Source: Limnohabitans sp. MORI2
Lineage (GTDB): Bacteria; Pseudomonadota; Gammaproteobacteria; Burkholderiales; Burkholderiaceae_C
DNA length: 64,000 nucleotides
NCBI RefSeq assembly: GCF_027925025.1
Contig: NZ_AP027058.1
Location: forward strand, 372,001-436,000
Reading direction: 5' to 3'
Positions 44,061-55,530 of the stretch are shown in pieces. Made by a program: the position numbers and the translations under genes. Numbering within the stretch: position 1 is the stretch's first letter; each line of letters starts with the position of its first letter. Under the pieces are notes generated by a model that worked only from the letters and a program-made list of their open reading frames with translations, did not search any database and was not told the DNA's origin.

Positions 44061-45465
44061 GATGAACCTCAGCTTGAAGCAAATCAGCCAGTGGCTCAGC
44101 GGCGCACAGCTGGTGGGTGATGCCGCCTTGACGGTTCAACGCATCAACACCGACAGCCGCACCTGCCAAGCGGGCGACTTGTTTGTGGCCTTGAAAGGTG
44201 AGCGCTTTGATGCCAACGACTTTTTGCCGCAAGTGGCCACCAGCGGTGCTACTGCTGCTTTGGCTACACACGGTTTGACCGAAGCCAAGCTCGCGGGTGT
44301 GCAAGTGAGCGACACGCGCATCGCATTGGGGCAGCTGGCCAAAGGATGGCGCAGCCAATTCAAGCTGCCCATCATTGCGGTGACTGGCAGCAACGGCAAA
44401 ACCACCGTGACCCAAATGATTGCCAGCATCTTGCGTGCAGGCTTTGGTGACGACGCGTTGGCCACACAAGGCAACCTCAACAACGATATTGGCGTACCGC
44501 AAACCCTGTTGCGTATGCGCGCGCATCACCGCAGTGCGGTGGTGGAGTTGGGCATGAATCACCCTGGTGAAATTGCAGGTCTGGCTGACATGACCCAAGC
44601 CACCGTGGCCTTGGTCAACAACGCTCAGCGCGAACACCAAGAACACATGAACAGCGTGGATGCCGTGGCCCAAGAAAACGGCCAAGTCATTCTGGCTTTG
44701 CCCGCCAACGGCGTGGCGGTGTTCCCCGCTGACGACACCTACACCGCGCAATGGCAAGCCATGGCTGGTGCACGTGCCACCTTGTGTTTCTCGCTCGCGC
44801 CCCACAGCAGCGCACCTGTGCGTTTGCAAAGCGCCGCGTGGCAGCAAGACCATTGGGCGGTCGTGGCCCACACGCCTGCGGGTGACTTGCATGTGCAACT
44901 GCACATTGCCGGTCGTCACAACATTGGCAACGCTCTGGCCGCTACCGCTTGTGCACTTGCCGCAGGTGTGTCGCTTGATGTGATTGCACAAGGCCTTAGT
45001 CAGTTTGAACCTGTCAAAGGCCGCTCACGCGCCTTGAGTGTGACGTGCCAAGGCCGCACCATCACCGTGGTGGACGACACCTACAACGCCAACCCCGACT
45101 CGGTACGTGCCGCCATCGATGTGTTGGCCGACCTGCCTGCGCCACGTTTGCTGGTGCTTGGCGACATGGGCGAAGTGGGCCAGCAAGGCCCCGAGTTCCA
45201 CCAAGAGGTGGGCGCGTATGCCAAAGCCCAAGGCATTGACCACGTGTTGTGCTTGGGCGACTTGGCGGTGCACACCGCACAAGCCGTGGGCGCTGCGGCG
45301 CAGCACATGGCTGACATCGACACCCTCAACGCTGAGATGACCAAGCTGTTGCCGCACATGGGCAGCGTGCTCGTCAAAGGCTCGCGTTTTATGAAGATGG
45401 AACGCGTGATCGACGCCATTCTTCAATGTGATTCATCTAAAAAGGAGGCTGCACCATGCTGCTGA
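44053..45465 (+). CDS. murF: UDP-MurNAc-tripeptide:D-Ala-D-Ala ligase MurF
   Basis: Adds D-Ala-D-Ala to UDP-MurNAc-tripeptide; 470 residues. ATP loop [11 protein letters not shown], then the Mur ligase middle segment [11 protein letters not shown] and [10 protein letters not shown], both typical of MurF. Start ATG 44053 has AGGAGG (44041-44046) before it; the frame upstream is open but overlaps murE. It overlaps mraY by 10 bases. Confidence 0.95.
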   Translation: MSEMNLSLKQISQWLSGAQLVGDAALTVQRINTDSRTCQAGDLFVALKGERFDANDFLPQVATSGATAALATHGLTEAKLAGVQVSDTRIALGQLAKGWRSQFKLPIIAVTGSNGKTTVTQMIASILRAGFGDDALATQGNLNNDIGVPQTLLRMRAHHRSAVVELGMNHPGEIAGLADMTQATVALVNNAQREHQEHMNSVDAVAQENGQVILALPANGVAVFPADDTYTAQWQAMAGARATLCFSLAPHSSAPVRLQSAAWQQDHWAVVAHTPAGDLHVQLHIAGRHNIGNALAATACALAAGVSLDVIAQGLSQFEPVKGRSRALSVTCQGRTITVVDDTYNANPDSVRAAIDVLADLPAPRLLVLGDMGEVGQQGPEFHQEVGAYAKAQGIDHVLCLGDLAVHTAQAVGAAAQHMADIDTLNAEMTKLLPHMGSVLVKGSRFMKMERVIDAILQCDSSKKEAAPCC

Positions 45466-46634
45466 CCTTGGCCCAATGGCTGCAAACTTTGTCGCCAGAC
45501 TTTGGCTTTTTCCGCGTGTTTCAGTACATCACCTTCCGTGCGGTGATGGCGGCATTGACCGCATTGCTGATTGGTTTGATCGCAGGCCCCGCTGTGATTC
45601 GTGGCCTAGCCGCTTTGAAAATTGGCCAGCCCATTCGCGAGTACGCAATGGAAACCCACTTGACCAAGAGCGGCACGCCCACCATGGGCGGCGTGTTGAT
45701 TTTGATTGGCATCGCCATCTCCACATTGCTGTGGGCTGATTTGTCCAACCGCTTTGTCTGGATCGTGATGATCGTCACCTTTGGCTTTGGTGCCATTGGT
45801 TGGGTGGACGATTGGCGCAAGGTCGTCAACAAAGACCCAGAGGGCATGCGCTCACGCGAGAAGTACATGTGGCAATCGATCATCGGTTTGGTGGCAGCGC
45901 TGTACATGGTGTTCAGCATTTCTGAGAGCAACAACTACAAAGTCGCTGAACTATTTATCTCGTGGGTGAAATCTGGTTTTGATGTGGACTTGCCACCCAA
46001 AGCCGGTTTGATGGTGCCTTTCTTTAAAGAAATCACTTATCCATTGGGCGTGTTTGGCTTTGTCATCATGACCTACTTGGTCATTGTGGGGTCGAGCAAT
46101 GCGGTGAACTTGACCGATGGTTTGGATGGCTTGGCCATCATGCCGGTGGTGATGGTGGGCTCGGCCTTGGGCGTGTTTGCCTATGTCACGGGCAGCGCGG
46201 TGTATTCCAAATATTTGTTCTTCCCGCACATCCCAGGTTCGGGTGAGTTGCTCATCTTCTGTGCAGCCATGGCGGGTTCTGGTTTGGCGTTTTTATGGTT
46301 CAACACCCACCCTGCGCAAGTGTTCATGGGCGATGTAGGTGCGCTTGCTTTGGGTGGTGCGCTCGGCACGATTGCCGTCATCGTGCGTCAAGAAATTGTG
46401 CTCGCCATCATGGGTGGCATTTTTGTGGTGGAAGCTTTGTCGGTCATGCTGCAAGTGACTTACTTCAAGTACACCAAAAAGAAATATGGCGAAGGCCGCC
46501 GCATTTTGAAGATGGCGCCTTTGCATCACCACTTTGAGAAAAGCGGCTGGAAAGAAACCCAAGTCGTCGTGCGTTTTTGGATCATCACCATGCTGCTGTG
46601 CTTGGTGGGTCTGTCTACTTTGAAGCTGAGATAA
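45456..46634 (+). CDS. mraY: Phospho-MurNAc-pentapeptide transferase MraY
   Basis: Integral membrane enzyme that makes lipid I; 392 residues, about ten helices. Active-site text [15 protein letters not shown] (the paired Asp), [11 protein letters not shown] and the late [11 protein letters not shown] are conserved. AAAGGAGG precedes the ATG inside the murF end. Confidence 0.96.
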   Translation: MLLTLAQWLQTLSPDFGFFRVFQYITFRAVMAALTALLIGLIAGPAVIRGLAALKIGQPIREYAMETHLTKSGTPTMGGVLILIGIAISTLLWADLSNRFVWIVMIVTFGFGAIGWVDDWRKVVNKDPEGMRSREKYMWQSIIGLVAALYMVFSISESNNYKVAELFISWVKSGFDVDLPPKAGLMVPFFKEITYPLGVFGFVIMTYLVIVGSSNAVNLTDGLDGLAIMPVVMVGSALGVFAYVTGSAVYSKYLFFPHIPGSGELLIFCAAMAGSGLAFLWFNTHPAQVFMGDVGALALGGALGTIAVIVRQEIVLAIMGGIFVVEALSVMLQVTYFKYTKKKYGEGRRILKMAPLHHHFEKSGWKETQVVVRFWIITMLLCLVGLSTLKLR

Positions 46635-46638
46635 GACG

Positions 46639-48498
46639 ATGCAAGTACTCCACAACCAATCGGTGCTGATTCTGGGCTTGGGTGACTCCGGCCTAGCGAT
46701 GGCGCGTTGGTGCGCACGCCATGGTGCGCAAGTGAAAGTCGTGGACACACGCGAGCAGCCACCGCATTTGGCGGCATTGCAAGCAGAGTTGCCGGCTGTG
46801 AAATTTGTGCACGGCGCGTTTGACGCAAACTTGGTTGAAGGTCAAGACGTGCGTGCGGTGTTCAAGAGCCCAGGCTTGAGCCCCGAGTCAGTCGCGCCCG
46901 TCTGGAATGCAGCCGTGGCAGCTGGTTTGTGGGTGGGCACTGAGCTGACCTTGTTTGCGCAAGCGCTGAGCGATTTGCAAGAGAGCATGGCGTATCACCC
47001 CAAGGTGTTAGCCATCACAGGTACCAACGGCAAAACCACCGTGACCTCGTTGACAGGCCAGTTGCTGGAGCGCGCAGGCAAGCGCGTGGCCGTGGCAGGC
47101 AATATTGGCCCGACGCTCTTGGATACCTTGTCGCAAGCACTCGATCAAGCGGCCAATGAGCAAGCCGCAGCTGATGCGCTGGCGGCTCAAGAAGCTGAGG
47201 CGCTGGCTGCTGATGAAGCTTTGGCCGAGCAAGCACGTCTTGAGCTAGAGGCCAAAGAAAAAGCTGCGGCTGCACAAGCTGCACAAATGGCATTGGATGC
47301 TGAAGAAGCCCTCGCGCAAGAAACAGCAGCTCAGGGCGACACTGAATCTCAAATGGCACTGGCGGATACGGATGCTGAGCAAGCTGCAACTGTTGCAGCC
47401 GCAGATGACGAGCCGTTCGAAGTGGACTTACCACCCCTCGTGCCACCACCTCCACCACCTGCAGACCATCCGTATCTGCCACAGGTGTGGGTGTTGGAGT
47501 TGTCGAGCTTCCAGTTGGAAGGCGTGGACAATTTCGAACCCACTGCAGCTGCGGTGCTCAACCTCACTCAAGACCACCTCGACTGGCACGGCAGCATGGA
47601 CGGCTACGCCGCCGCCAAAGCCCGCATTTTTGGCAAGCGTGGTGTGATGGTGCTCAACCGCGAAGACGCAGCTGTGATGGTCATGTTGGACAGTGCCCCT
47701 GTTGAGGTGGCAGAAGCTGTAGCCAAACCTTCTCGTGCGAAGGCGCCCAAAGTTCAAGTGCGTGCGCATCTCACCTTTGGTGGAGACCTGCCACAACGCC
47801 CAGGCGACTATGGCATCGAAACCGTCAATGGCATGACATGGCTGGTGCGTGCACTCGAGGCGGACGAAACCCGCAAGCGCAAAAAAGACGACGAAGAAGA
47901 AATTCACATCCAACGCCTGATGCCCGCCGATGCGCTGCGCATCCGTGGTCGCCACAACGCGCTTAATGCCTTGGCGGCTTTGGCCTTGGCAGGGAACGCT
48001 GGTGGCGACTTGGCCCCAATGTTGTTTGGTTTGCGTGAATACCAAGGTGAGCCACACCGTGTGGAGCCAGTCACTGTGCTCAACGGCGTGGAATATTTTG
48101 ACGACAGCAAAGGTACCAACGTGGGCGCCACTGTGGCGGCCTTGCATGGCCTTGGTGTCGATCGTCGCTTGGTGGTTATCTTGGGTGGCGATGGCAAAGG
48201 GCAAGACTTTGCGCCTTTGAGCGAGCCCGTTGCGCGTTATGCGCGTGCAGTGGTGTTGATTGGCCGCGATGCCCCCGCTTTGCGCGAGGTGTTGCAGCAC
48301 AGCGGGGTGACCTTGTTAGATGCAGCCACTTTGGAAGACGCCGTCAAGCTGTGTAGCGAGCAAGCCCACTCGGGTGATGCCGTGTTGTTGTCGCCCGCTT
48401 GCGCGAGCATGGACATGTTCCGCAACTACGCGCAGCGCGCTGAAGTGTTTGTGAGTGCGGTGAACCATTTGGTTGAAGAAGCAGGAGGCATGGTGTGA
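46639..48498 (+). CDS. murD: UDP-MurNAc-L-Ala:D-Glu ligase MurD with a large insertion
   Basis: Adds D-glutamate to UDP-MurNAc-L-alanine. 619 residues against about 440-470 usual. ATP loop GTNGKTTVT (128-136), [10 protein letters not shown] and [16 protein letters not shown] are intact, so the enzyme should be active. The extra length is mainly residues about 168-275, an Ala/Glu/Gln-rich stretch followed by a Pro-rich run ([10 protein letters not shown]), placed between [11 protein letters not shown] and [13 protein letters not shown] shorter charged insert (KRKKDDEEE) lies near residue 420. ATG 46639; it overlaps ftsW by 4 bases (GTGA). Confidence 0.93.
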   Translation: MQVLHNQSVLILGLGDSGLAMARWCARHGAQVKVVDTREQPPHLAALQAELPAVKFVHGAFDANLVEGQDVRAVFKSPGLSPESVAPVWNAAVAAGLWVGTELTLFAQALSDLQESMAYHPKVLAITGTNGKTTVTSLTGQLLERAGKRVAVAGNIGPTLLDTLSQALDQAANEQAAADALAAQEAEALAADEALAEQARLELEAKEKAAAAQAAQMALDAEEALAQETAAQGDTESQMALADTDAEQAATVAAADDEPFEVDLPPLVPPPPPPADHPYLPQVWVLELSSFQLEGVDNFEPTAAAVLNLTQDHLDWHGSMDGYAAAKARIFGKRGVMVLNREDAAVMVMLDSAPVEVAEAVAKPSRAKAPKVQVRAHLTFGGDLPQRPGDYGIETVNGMTWLVRALEADETRKRKKDDEEEIHIQRLMPADALRIRGRHNALNALAALALAGNAGGDLAPMLFGLREYQGEPHRVEPVTVLNGVEYFDDSKGTNVGATVAALHGLGVDRRLVVILGGDGKGQDFAPLSEPVARYARAVVLIGRDAPALREVLQHSGVTLLDAATLEDAVKLCSEQAHSGDAVLLSPACASMDMFRNYAQRAEVFVSAVNHLVEEAGGMV

Positions 48499-49790
48499 CT
48501 GAAGCCGTGACGCCTGAAAAAGTCTCGTTCATGCAACGCATGAAGCTGCGCATGGGCCATCTTTTGGCAACCGAGCCAGAGCGTGGGATGGATGCTTTGC
48601 CCGTGCGTGTGCACGGCACTGAGTTTGCACGCACAGCGGCTTCGCCCGTGCATGTCAAAGGCTTTGATCAACCCTTGGTGTGGGTCACATTTGCATTGCT
48701 CATGTTTGGCTTGGTGATGGTGTACTCAGCCTCCATTGCGATTCCTGATAACCCACGCATGGGGGCGGGCTACACCCAAACGCATTTCTTGTTGCGTCAT
48801 GCACTGTCATTGTTTGTGGCTTTCGTGGCTGCTTTGTTGGCATTCCAAATTCCGCTCAATACATGGGAGCGCATTGCGCCATGGGTGTTCATTGCCTCGA
48901 TCGTGTTGTTGATCGCGGTGTTGATTCCGCTCATTGGCAAGTCGGTCAACGGCGCACGACGCTGGATTGGCCTGGGCTTCATGAACTTTCAACCTTCTGA
49001 ACTGGCCAAGTGGGGCGTGTTGTTGTATGCCGCCAACTACATGGTGCGCAAGATGGATGTGAAAGAGAACTTCTTCGCTGCTGTGACGCCCATGGGCGCT
49101 GCGGTGGCGGCTGTGGGCTTGCTCTTGTTGTCTGAGCCAGACATGGGTGCCTTCATGGTGATCGCTGTGATTGCGATGGGTATCTTGTTCTTGGGTGGCG
49201 TGAACGCACGCATGTTCTTCTTGATCGCCGCTGCGTTGGTGGGCGTGTTTGGCTTGATCATCGCTACCTCTGAGTGGCGTCGCGAGCGCATCTTTGCATA
49301 CCTCGATCCTTGGAGCATGGAGCATGCGCTGGGTAAGGGTTACCAGTTGTCGCATTCGTTGATTGCGATTGGGCGTGGCGAAATATTTGGTGTGGGTTTG
49401 GGCGGCAGTGTTGAAAAACTGCATTGGTTGCCCGAAGCACACACCGACTTTTTGATGGCTGTGATTGGCGAAGAGTTTGGCTTTGTGGGGGTCGTGGCGA
49501 TCATCGCCATGTTCATGTGGCTCACACGTCGCATCATGTACATCGGTCGACAAGCCATTGCGATGGACCGTGTGTTTGCCGGCTTGGTCGCACAAGGCGT
49601 GGGTATTTGGATTGGCTTTCAATCCTTCATCAACATGGGCGTGAACTTGGGGGCTCTGCCAACCAAGGGCTTGACCTTGCCCCTCATGAGCTATGGTGGT
49701 TCTGCGATTTTGTTGAACCTCATTGCCATTGCCGTGGTATTGCGTGTGGACTTTGAAAACCGTGTGGTGATGCATGGAGGGCGACTATGA
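48495..49790 (+). CDS. ftsW: Septal peptidoglycan polymerase FtsW
   Basis: SEDS-family glycosyltransferase of the divisome, 431 residues, about ten helices after a long cytoplasmic N-terminus (about 60 residues). SEDS marks include [22 protein letters not shown] and the late [19 protein letters not shown] start in a GTGA overlap with murD; ATGA overlap with murG. Confidence 0.95.
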   Translation: MTEAVTPEKVSFMQRMKLRMGHLLATEPERGMDALPVRVHGTEFARTAASPVHVKGFDQPLVWVTFALLMFGLVMVYSASIAIPDNPRMGAGYTQTHFLLRHALSLFVAFVAALLAFQIPLNTWERIAPWVFIASIVLLIAVLIPLIGKSVNGARRWIGLGFMNFQPSELAKWGVLLYAANYMVRKMDVKENFFAAVTPMGAAVAAVGLLLLSEPDMGAFMVIAVIAMGILFLGGVNARMFFLIAAALVGVFGLIIATSEWRRERIFAYLDPWSMEHALGKGYQLSHSLIAIGRGEIFGVGLGGSVEKLHWLPEAHTDFLMAVIGEEFGFVGVVAIIAMFMWLTRRIMYIGRQAIAMDRVFAGLVAQGVGIWIGFQSFINMGVNLGALPTKGLTLPLMSYGGSAILLNLIAIAVVLRVDFENRVVMHGGRL

Positions 49791-50875
49791 CGCTCAATAC
49801 ACGCACCGCACTCATCATGGCAGGCGGCACTGGCGGCCATATCTTTCCGGGCTTGGCTGTGGCTGAACAATTGCGCATTCACGGTTGGAATGTGCATTGG
49901 CTCGGTGCGCCCGAGCCCAGCATGGAAAGCCAGTTGGTACCCCCTCGTGGCTTTGCCTATGAGACCGTTCATTTCGGTGGCGTGCGTGGCAAAGGTGTCA
50001 AAACCTTGGCATTGCTGCCTTTCAAGTTGTTGCGTGCCTTCTGGCAGAGCCTGTGCGTGGTGCGACGCGTGAAACCTGATGTGGTGGTGGGGCTTGGTGG
50101 TTACATCACCTTCCCAGCCGGGATGATGGCCGTGTTGTGCGGCAAGCCTTTGGTCTTGCACGAGCAAAACTCAGTGGCTGGTATGGCCAACAAAGTGTTG
50201 AGTGGTGTGGCGGACCGTGTGTTCAGTGCCTTCCCAAATGTGTTGTCAAAAGCCGAATGGGTGGGTAACCCCATGCGCGACGGCTTTATGAAGCAGCCCG
50301 AGCCTGCGCAACGTTTTGCTGATCGCACAGGCCCGCTGCGTGTGTTGGTGGTGGGGGGCAGTTTGGGTGCACAAGCACTCAACACCGTGGTGCCGCAAGC
50401 CCTAGCCAAGATTCCGCACGACCAACGGCCCATCGTGACCCACCAAAGTGGCGCGAAACAAATTGACGCCTTGCGTGCAGCGTATGAAGAAGCGCGCGTG
50501 CAAGCTGAGTTGACCCCGTTCATTGAAGACACCGCACAGGCCTTTGCCGATGCGGATGTGGTGATTGCTCGCGCGGGTGCTAGCACTGTGACCGAACTTG
50601 CCGCTGTCGGCGCGGCTGCCATTTATGTGCCGTTCCCCCATGCAGTGGACGACCACCAAACCACCAACGCCCGCTTTGTGGTGGATGCAGGTGGTGGTTG
50701 GTTGATGCCACAACAAGAACTGAAAGCCCAAGACTTGGCTGACCGTTTGCAATTCATGACGCGCCGCACTTTGTTGGCATGTGCCGAGAAGGCGTATGCC
50801 GTGCGTCAAGTGGACGCGGTGGATCAAGTGGTGGCCGCTTGCGAGCAGCTCGCAGCGAAAGGAAAAAAACAATGA
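49787..50875 (+). CDS. murG: Undecaprenyl-PP-MurNAc-pentapeptide GlcNAc transferase MurG
   Basis: Makes lipid II from lipid I; 362 residues, GT-B fold. [15 protein letters not shown] is the first glycine loop, [12 protein letters not shown] and [12 protein letters not shown] follow, and the donor site reads [19 protein letters not shown] overlaps join it to ftsW and murC. Confidence 0.96.
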   Translation: MTLNTRTALIMAGGTGGHIFPGLAVAEQLRIHGWNVHWLGAPEPSMESQLVPPRGFAYETVHFGGVRGKGVKTLALLPFKLLRAFWQSLCVVRRVKPDVVVGLGGYITFPAGMMAVLCGKPLVLHEQNSVAGMANKVLSGVADRVFSAFPNVLSKAEWVGNPMRDGFMKQPEPAQRFADRTGPLRVLVVGGSLGAQALNTVVPQALAKIPHDQRPIVTHQSGAKQIDALRAAYEEARVQAELTPFIEDTAQAFADADVVIARAGASTVTELAAVGAAAIYVPFPHAVDDHQTTNARFVVDAGGGWLMPQQELKAQDLADRLQFMTRRTLLACAEKAYAVRQVDAVDQVVAACEQLAAKGKKQ

Positions 50876-52281
50876 AACACGCCATTCGTCACATCCATTT
50901 TGTCGGCATCGGCGGCGCGGGCATGAGCGGCATCGCTGAAGTGCTGTTGAACTTGGGCTATGCCGTGTCAGGTTCTGATTTGTCAGACAGCGCAGCCTTG
51001 AAACGCTTGCAAAGTTTGGGCATTCAAACCCATGTGGGTCACGATGCCAAAAACATTGCGGGTGCCGATGCGGTGGTCACGTCCACTGCGGTGCACGCAG
51101 ACAACCCTGAAGTGGTGGCGGCACACGCCAAGCTCATTCCTGTCGTGCCACGCGCTGTGATGTTGGCTGAGTTGATGCGCCTCAAAACCGGCGTGGCGAT
51201 TGCCGGTACACACGGCAAAACCACCACCACCAGCTTGGTGGCCAGTGTGTTGGCCGAAGCCGGCATGGACCCCACCTTTGTGATTGGTGGCAAGCTCAAC
51301 AGCGCAGGCGCGAATGCCAAGCTGGGCTCGGGTGACTACATCGTGGTGGAGGCCGACGAGTCAGACGCCTCGTTCTTGAACCTCTTGCCCGTGATGGCGG
51401 TTGTCACCAACATCGACGCCGATCACATGGACACCTATGGCCATGACTTCAACAAGTTGAAAGGCGCGTTCATCGAGTTCTTGCACCGCATGCCCTTCTA
51501 CGGCGCCGCCATTTTGTGCACCGACGATGTGGCAGTGCGCAGCATCTTGCCCGAGGTGTCACGCCCCATCACCACCTACGGTTTCAACGAAGATGCGCAA
51601 GTGCGCGCGGTGAATGTGCGTGCAGACAACGGCCGCATGTGCTTCACGGTACAACGCCGCAACGGCGTGACTTTGCCCGACCTTGACATCACACTCAACT
51701 TGGCGGGCGAGCACAACGTACTCAATGCCTTGGCGGCGATTGCAATTGCGGTTGAGCTGAACGTGCCCGATGAAGCTTTGCAAAAAGCCCTGGCCGAGTT
51801 CAAAGGCGTCGGCCGCCGCTTTCAGCGCCATGGCGATGTGGCTGCCAAGAGTGGTGGTGAGTTCACCCTCATTGAAGACTATGGACACCACCCTGTGGAA
51901 GTGGCCGCCACCTTGGCTGCGGCCCGTGGGGCGTTCCCTGGCCGTCGCTTGGTGTTGGCCTTCCAGCCGCACCGCTACACCCGCACGCGTGACTGCTTTG
52001 AAGACTTTGTGCAAGTCATGGGCCGCGCCGATGTGTTGTGGCTCTCAGAAATTTACGCCGCAGGGGAAGCACCCATTCCCGCTGCCGATGGTCGCGCACT
52101 GTCACGCGCCATGCGTGTGGCGGGCCACGAGGCCTTGGTGTTCGTGGATGACATTCAAAACATGGCCCAAGTCATTGCCGACAACGCCCAAGCGGGTGAT
52201 GTGGTGATGTGCATGGGCGCAGGCTCAATTGGCCAAGTGCCAGCCAAAGTGCTAGAGCTAGTGCAACAACGTAAGAGTTAA
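50872..52281 (+). CDS. murC: UDP-MurNAc:L-Ala ligase MurC
   Basis: First amino acid ligase of the pathway, 469 residues, the standard length. [17 protein letters not shown] opens the UDP domain, [13 protein letters not shown] is the ATP loop, and [13 protein letters not shown] text ([16 protein letters not shown]) follows. The ATG at 50872 overlaps the murG stop (ATGA); an earlier ATG at 50779 would lie inside murG. Confidence 0.96.
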   Translation: MKHAIRHIHFVGIGGAGMSGIAEVLLNLGYAVSGSDLSDSAALKRLQSLGIQTHVGHDAKNIAGADAVVTSTAVHADNPEVVAAHAKLIPVVPRAVMLAELMRLKTGVAIAGTHGKTTTTSLVASVLAEAGMDPTFVIGGKLNSAGANAKLGSGDYIVVEADESDASFLNLLPVMAVVTNIDADHMDTYGHDFNKLKGAFIEFLHRMPFYGAAILCTDDVAVRSILPEVSRPITTYGFNEDAQVRAVNVRADNGRMCFTVQRRNGVTLPDLDITLNLAGEHNVLNALAAIAIAVELNVPDEALQKALAEFKGVGRRFQRHGDVAAKSGGEFTLIEDYGHHPVEVAATLAAARGAFPGRRLVLAFQPHRYTRTRDCFEDFVQVMGRADVLWLSEIYAAGEAPIPAADGRALSRAMRVAGHEALVFVDDIQNMAQVIADNAQAGDVVMCMGAGSIGQVPAKVLELVQQRKS

Positions 52282-52285
52282 AGAG

Positions 52286-53257
52286 ATGACGTTCAACATC
52301 AACACTGCCAAAGTTGCTGTCCTTACCGGTGGCCTGTCTGCCGAACGCGATGTATCCATCATGTCGGGCACGGGCGTGCTTCAAGCCTTGCAAAGCAAAG
52401 GTGTGAACGCGCATGCGTTCGACCCTGCCCATCGCAGTTTGGACGAACTCAAGCGTGAAGGCTATACACACGCTTTCATCGCGCTGCATGGCCGCTACGG
52501 CGAAGACGGGGCGGTGCAGGGTGCATTGGAGTTGCTCGGTATTCCCTACACCGGTTCGGGCGTGATGGCTTCTGCGATGGCCATGGACAAGGTGATGACC
52601 AAGCGCGTGTGGAGTACGGTGGGTCTGTCAACCCCCGGTTATGTGTGGTTGTCACCCGAAGACCAAACGGCAGACAACATCCAAGCGATTCCTGCCAAGC
52701 TGGGTTTGCCGCTCATCGTTAAGCCACCACGCGAAGGCTCATCCATTGGCATGAGCAAGGTGACGCATGCTGACGAGATCCAAGCCGCTGCCAAGCTGGC
52801 CACCCAGTACGACCCAGATTTACTCGCAGAAGAATTCATCTCAGGCGAAGAGCTGACATGTCCGATCTTGGGCAATGGCCCCAATGCCCGCGCCTTGCCT
52901 GTGGTGCGCATTGCCGCACCCGATGGTGCTTATGACTACAACCACAAGTACTTCACCGACGATGTGAAGTACCACTGCCCAAGCGGTTTGCCTGAAGCCG
53001 AAGAGCAAGAGATTCAGCGTTTGGTGGTGGCTGCGTACCGCGCTTTGGGCTGCCGTGGCTGGGGCCGCGCAGACATCATGTTGCGTGCGTCAGACCGCAA
53101 ACCGTTTTTGCTGGAGATGAACACATCGCCTGGTATGACCAGCCATTCTTTGGTGCCCATGTCTGCACGTGCAGCAGGCATCAGCTACGAAGATTTGTGC
53201 TTGATGTTGCTCGAGAGCGCCACGCTTGATCACCCCGGAGGTCCGAAAGCCGTATGA
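52286..53257 (+). CDS. ddl: D-alanine-D-alanine ligase
   Basis: ATP-grasp enzyme, 323 residues, supplying D-Ala-D-Ala for Mur[15 protein letters not shown] at the start, [23 protein letters not shown] and [13 protein letters not shown] are the Ddl motifs. It starts 4 bases after murC and overlaps ftsQ by 4 bases. Confidence 0.95.
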   Translation: MTFNINTAKVAVLTGGLSAERDVSIMSGTGVLQALQSKGVNAHAFDPAHRSLDELKREGYTHAFIALHGRYGEDGAVQGALELLGIPYTGSGVMASAMAMDKVMTKRVWSTVGLSTPGYVWLSPEDQTADNIQAIPAKLGLPLIVKPPREGSSIGMSKVTHADEIQAAAKLATQYDPDLLAEEFISGEELTCPILGNGPNARALPVVRIAAPDGAYDYNHKYFTDDVKYHCPSGLPEAEEQEIQRLVVAAYRALGCRGWGRADIMLRASDRKPFLLEMNTSPGMTSHSLVPMSARAAGISYEDLCLMLLESATLDHPGGPKAV

Positions 53258-54075
53258 CCTCGCGCTATACCCACATGCGACCCCGTCCAGAGGTGAATGC
53301 CTCAGTGCCGGTGCCGCTCGACGTCAAGCTCATGCACATGGCGGCTTCGCTCATGTTCGTGGGCTTGGTCGTGGGCGTGTTGGTCGGTGGTGTGTGGTCT
53401 TTGGTTCAGTTACCTGCATTTGCGTTGAAGGGCATCACCGTCAAGGGCGATGTGGAGCACAACAACGAAGTGACTTTGCGTGCCAATGTGGTGACCAAGT
53501 TCACGGGTAACTTCTTCACGGCCGATTTGGGTCGTGTGCGCAGTGCGTTTGAGAGTGTGCCTTGGGTGCGCATGGCTTCCGTGCAACGTGAGTTTCCCAA
53601 CCGTTTGCGTGTCACCTTGCAAGAGCACAAACCAGTGGCTTATTGGGGTGACGACGGCGACCAACGCATGGTCAACAGTTTTGGTGAAGTGTTTGAAGCC
53701 AATGTGGGCGATTTGGATGACGACAAGATGCCACGTTTGAGTGGGCCAGATAGTCAGTCGCAGCAAGTGTTGACCATGTATTTAGCCTTAGAGCCTGCAT
53801 TTCACGCGTTGAGTTTGCCGCTCAACAGCTTGGTGCTGACTGAGCGCGGCAGCTGGCGTGCCAAGTTGGCGCACGGTGCGGTCATCGAGTTGGGAAGAGG
53901 CAACGTCGGGGATGTGATGGCCAGGGTGCAACGCGTGTCACAAACCTTGGCACAAGTGACGCAAAAGTTAGGACGAAAAGTGACGGCGATTGAGTCAGCC
54001 GATTTGCGACATGACAACGGGTATGCGCTTCGTTTGCGAGGGGTGAGCACGCAGGACGTGCCCTCCAAGCGCTGA
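53254..54075 (+). CDS. ftsQ: Cell division protein FtsQ
   Basis: Bitopic divisome protein, 273 residues: cytoplasmic N-terminus, one helix (about 29-50), POTRA domain ([16 protein letters not shown]) and a beta domain. ATG 53254 overlaps the ddl stop. The C-terminus ends 39 bases before ftsA. Confidence 0.93.
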   Translation: MTSRYTHMRPRPEVNASVPVPLDVKLMHMAASLMFVGLVVGVLVGGVWSLVQLPAFALKGITVKGDVEHNNEVTLRANVVTKFTGNFFTADLGRVRSAFESVPWVRMASVQREFPNRLRVTLQEHKPVAYWGDDGDQRMVNSFGEVFEANVGDLDDDKMPRLSGPDSQSQQVLTMYLALEPAFHALSLPLNSLVLTERGSWRAKLAHGAVIELGRGNVGDVMARVQRVSQTLAQVTQKLGRKVTAIESADLRHDNGYALRLRGVSTQDVPSKR

Positions 54076-54114
54076 CAAGCACAACAAGAGAAGACGAGAA
54101 AGAACGAGGCTGTT

Positions 54115-55344
54115 ATGGCAAAAGAAAACAAAGATTTGGTGGTCGGCTTAGACATTGGCACAGCCAAGGTCATGGTGGTCGTGGCCGAAGTCATGCCCGA
54201 TGGTGAGCTCAAACTCGCAGGCCTTGGTGTGGCGCCAAGCAATGGTTTGAAACGTGGTGTGGTGGTCAACATTGATGCCACGGTGCAAAGCATTCAGCAA
54301 GCGTTGAAAGAAGCCGAGTTCATGGCTGACTGCAAGATCACACATGTCTATACCGGCATTACCGGTAGTCATATCCGTGGCTTCAACTCCACAGGCATGG
54401 TGGCAGTCAAAGACAAAGAAGTCACAGCCGCAGATGTGGCCCGTGTGGTGGAGACCGCGAAGGCCATCAATATTTCTACCGATCAGCGCTTGCTGTTGGT
54501 TGAACCACAAGAGTTTGTGATTGACGGGCAAGATGTGAAGCAACCCATTGGTATGAGCGGCATTCGCTTGGAGTCAAAGGTACACATCGTGACCGGCGCA
54601 CAAAGTGCGGCAGAAAACATCATCAAGTGTGTACGTCGTTGCGGCTTGGATGTGGATCGCTTGATGCTCAATCCTTTGGCGTCGAGCATGTCGGTGTTGA
54701 CCGATGATGAACGCGAACTTGGCGTCGCTTTGGTGGACATTGGTGCAGGCACCACGGATGTGGCGATCTTCACCAATGGCGCGATTCGTCACACGGCGGT
54801 GATTCCAATTGCGGGCGACTTGATCACCAGCGACATCGCGATGGCTTTGCGCACGCCGACCAAAGATGCGGAAGAAATCAAAATTGAGTCAGGCTATGCC
54901 AAGCAATTATTGGCCGACCCAGATATTCAAGTGGAAGTGCCGGGTCTGGGTGACCGCACGCCACGCATGTTGAGTCGTCAAGCGTTGGCGGGCGTGATTG
55001 AGCCACGCGTGGAAGAAATCTTCTCGCTCGTGCAGCAAGTCATTCGTGATTCAGGTTACGAAGAGGTGTTGTCCTCAGGCATCGTTCTCACGGGCGGTAG
55101 TGCCGTGATGCCAGGCATGGTGGAGCTGGGTGAAGATATTTTCTTGAAACCCGTTCGTCGTGGCGTACCTCATTACAACGGCGTGTTGGCCGATATGGTG
55201 GCTCAGCCTCGTGCATCTACCGTGATGGGCTTACTGGCTGAGGCTGGCGTAGACCGTCAACGCGGTTTCAAAGTTTCACAAAAGAGTGGCTCCGTCAATT
55301 CCTTGATGGACAGCCTCAAAAACTGGTTTGTGGGGAACTTCTAA
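54115..55344 (+). CDS. ftsA: Cell division protein FtsA
   Basis: Actin-like ATPase that tethers FtsZ to the membrane, 409 residues. GLDIGTAKVMVV is the first phosphate loop, VDIGAGTTDVAIF the second, and VLTGGSAVMPG the adenosine motif. The C-terminal amphipathic helix (NSLMDSLKNWFVGNF) is the membrane anchor. It is followed by a 182-base gap before ftsZ, the longest within the cluster. Confidence 0.96.
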   Translation: MAKENKDLVVGLDIGTAKVMVVVAEVMPDGELKLAGLGVAPSNGLKRGVVVNIDATVQSIQQALKEAEFMADCKITHVYTGITGSHIRGFNSTGMVAVKDKEVTAADVARVVETAKAINISTDQRLLLVEPQEFVIDGQDVKQPIGMSGIRLESKVHIVTGAQSAAENIIKCVRRCGLDVDRLMLNPLASSMSVLTDDERELGVALVDIGAGTTDVAIFTNGAIRHTAVIPIAGDLITSDIAMALRTPTKDAEEIKIESGYAKQLLADPDIQVEVPGLGDRTPRMLSRQALAGVIEPRVEEIFSLVQQVIRDSGYEEVLSSGIVLTGGSAVMPGMVELGEDIFLKPVRRGVPHYNGVLADMVAQPRASTVMGLLAEAGVDRQRGFKVSQKSGSVNSLMDSLKNWFVGNF

Positions 55345-55346
55345 CC

Positions 55347-55451
55347 ATGATTCCACACACCTTGCTTTACCTCGCACGCGGCAGCCCGCCGCAACGACCG
55401 CACAGATATCGACGATGTCGATTCTGTGCTGCCACCGCGCCACCCTCATAG
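55347..55451 (+). CDS. Possible 34-codon leader ORF after ftsA
   Basis: ATG 55347, 2 bases after the ftsA stop, reads MIPHTLLYLARGSPPQRPH and on to TAG 55449-55451. It is Arg/Pro-rich and has no family I know. Position directly after ftsA would allow re-initiation, but there is no ribosome site of its own. Confidence 0.2.
   Translation: MIPHTLLYLARGSPPQRPHRYRRCRFCAATAPPS
55400..55429 (+). promoter_or_regulatory. Strong hairpin in the ftsA-ftsZ gap
   Basis: Left arm 55400-55413 (GCACAGATATCGAC), loop GAT, right arm 55417-55429 (GTCGATTCTGTGC): a 13-bp stem with one bulged T. No T run follows, so it is not a simple terminator. It could be an RNA processing site, an mRNA stabiliser or a protein-binding site. 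Confidence 0.6.
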
Positions 55452-55461
55452 AAGGAGCGCG

Positions 55462-55530
55462 ATGAACCAAAAAGCAAAAACACAAACACTTAGGCAACTG
55501 CAAATTTTTAGATTAGGAGAAACATCATGA
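55462..55530 (+). CDS. Possible 22-codon leader peptide coupled to ftsZ
   Basis: AAGGAG (55452-55457) precedes ATG 55462 by 4 bases. The frame reads MNQKAKTQTLRQLQIF, then RLGETS, and stops at TGA 55528-55530, which overlaps the ftsZ ATG (55527-55529) as ATGA, the same junction used many times in this cluster. The ftsZ ribosome site (TTAGGAGAA) lies inside it. Confidence 0.4.
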   Translation: MNQKAKTQTLRQLQIFRLGETS

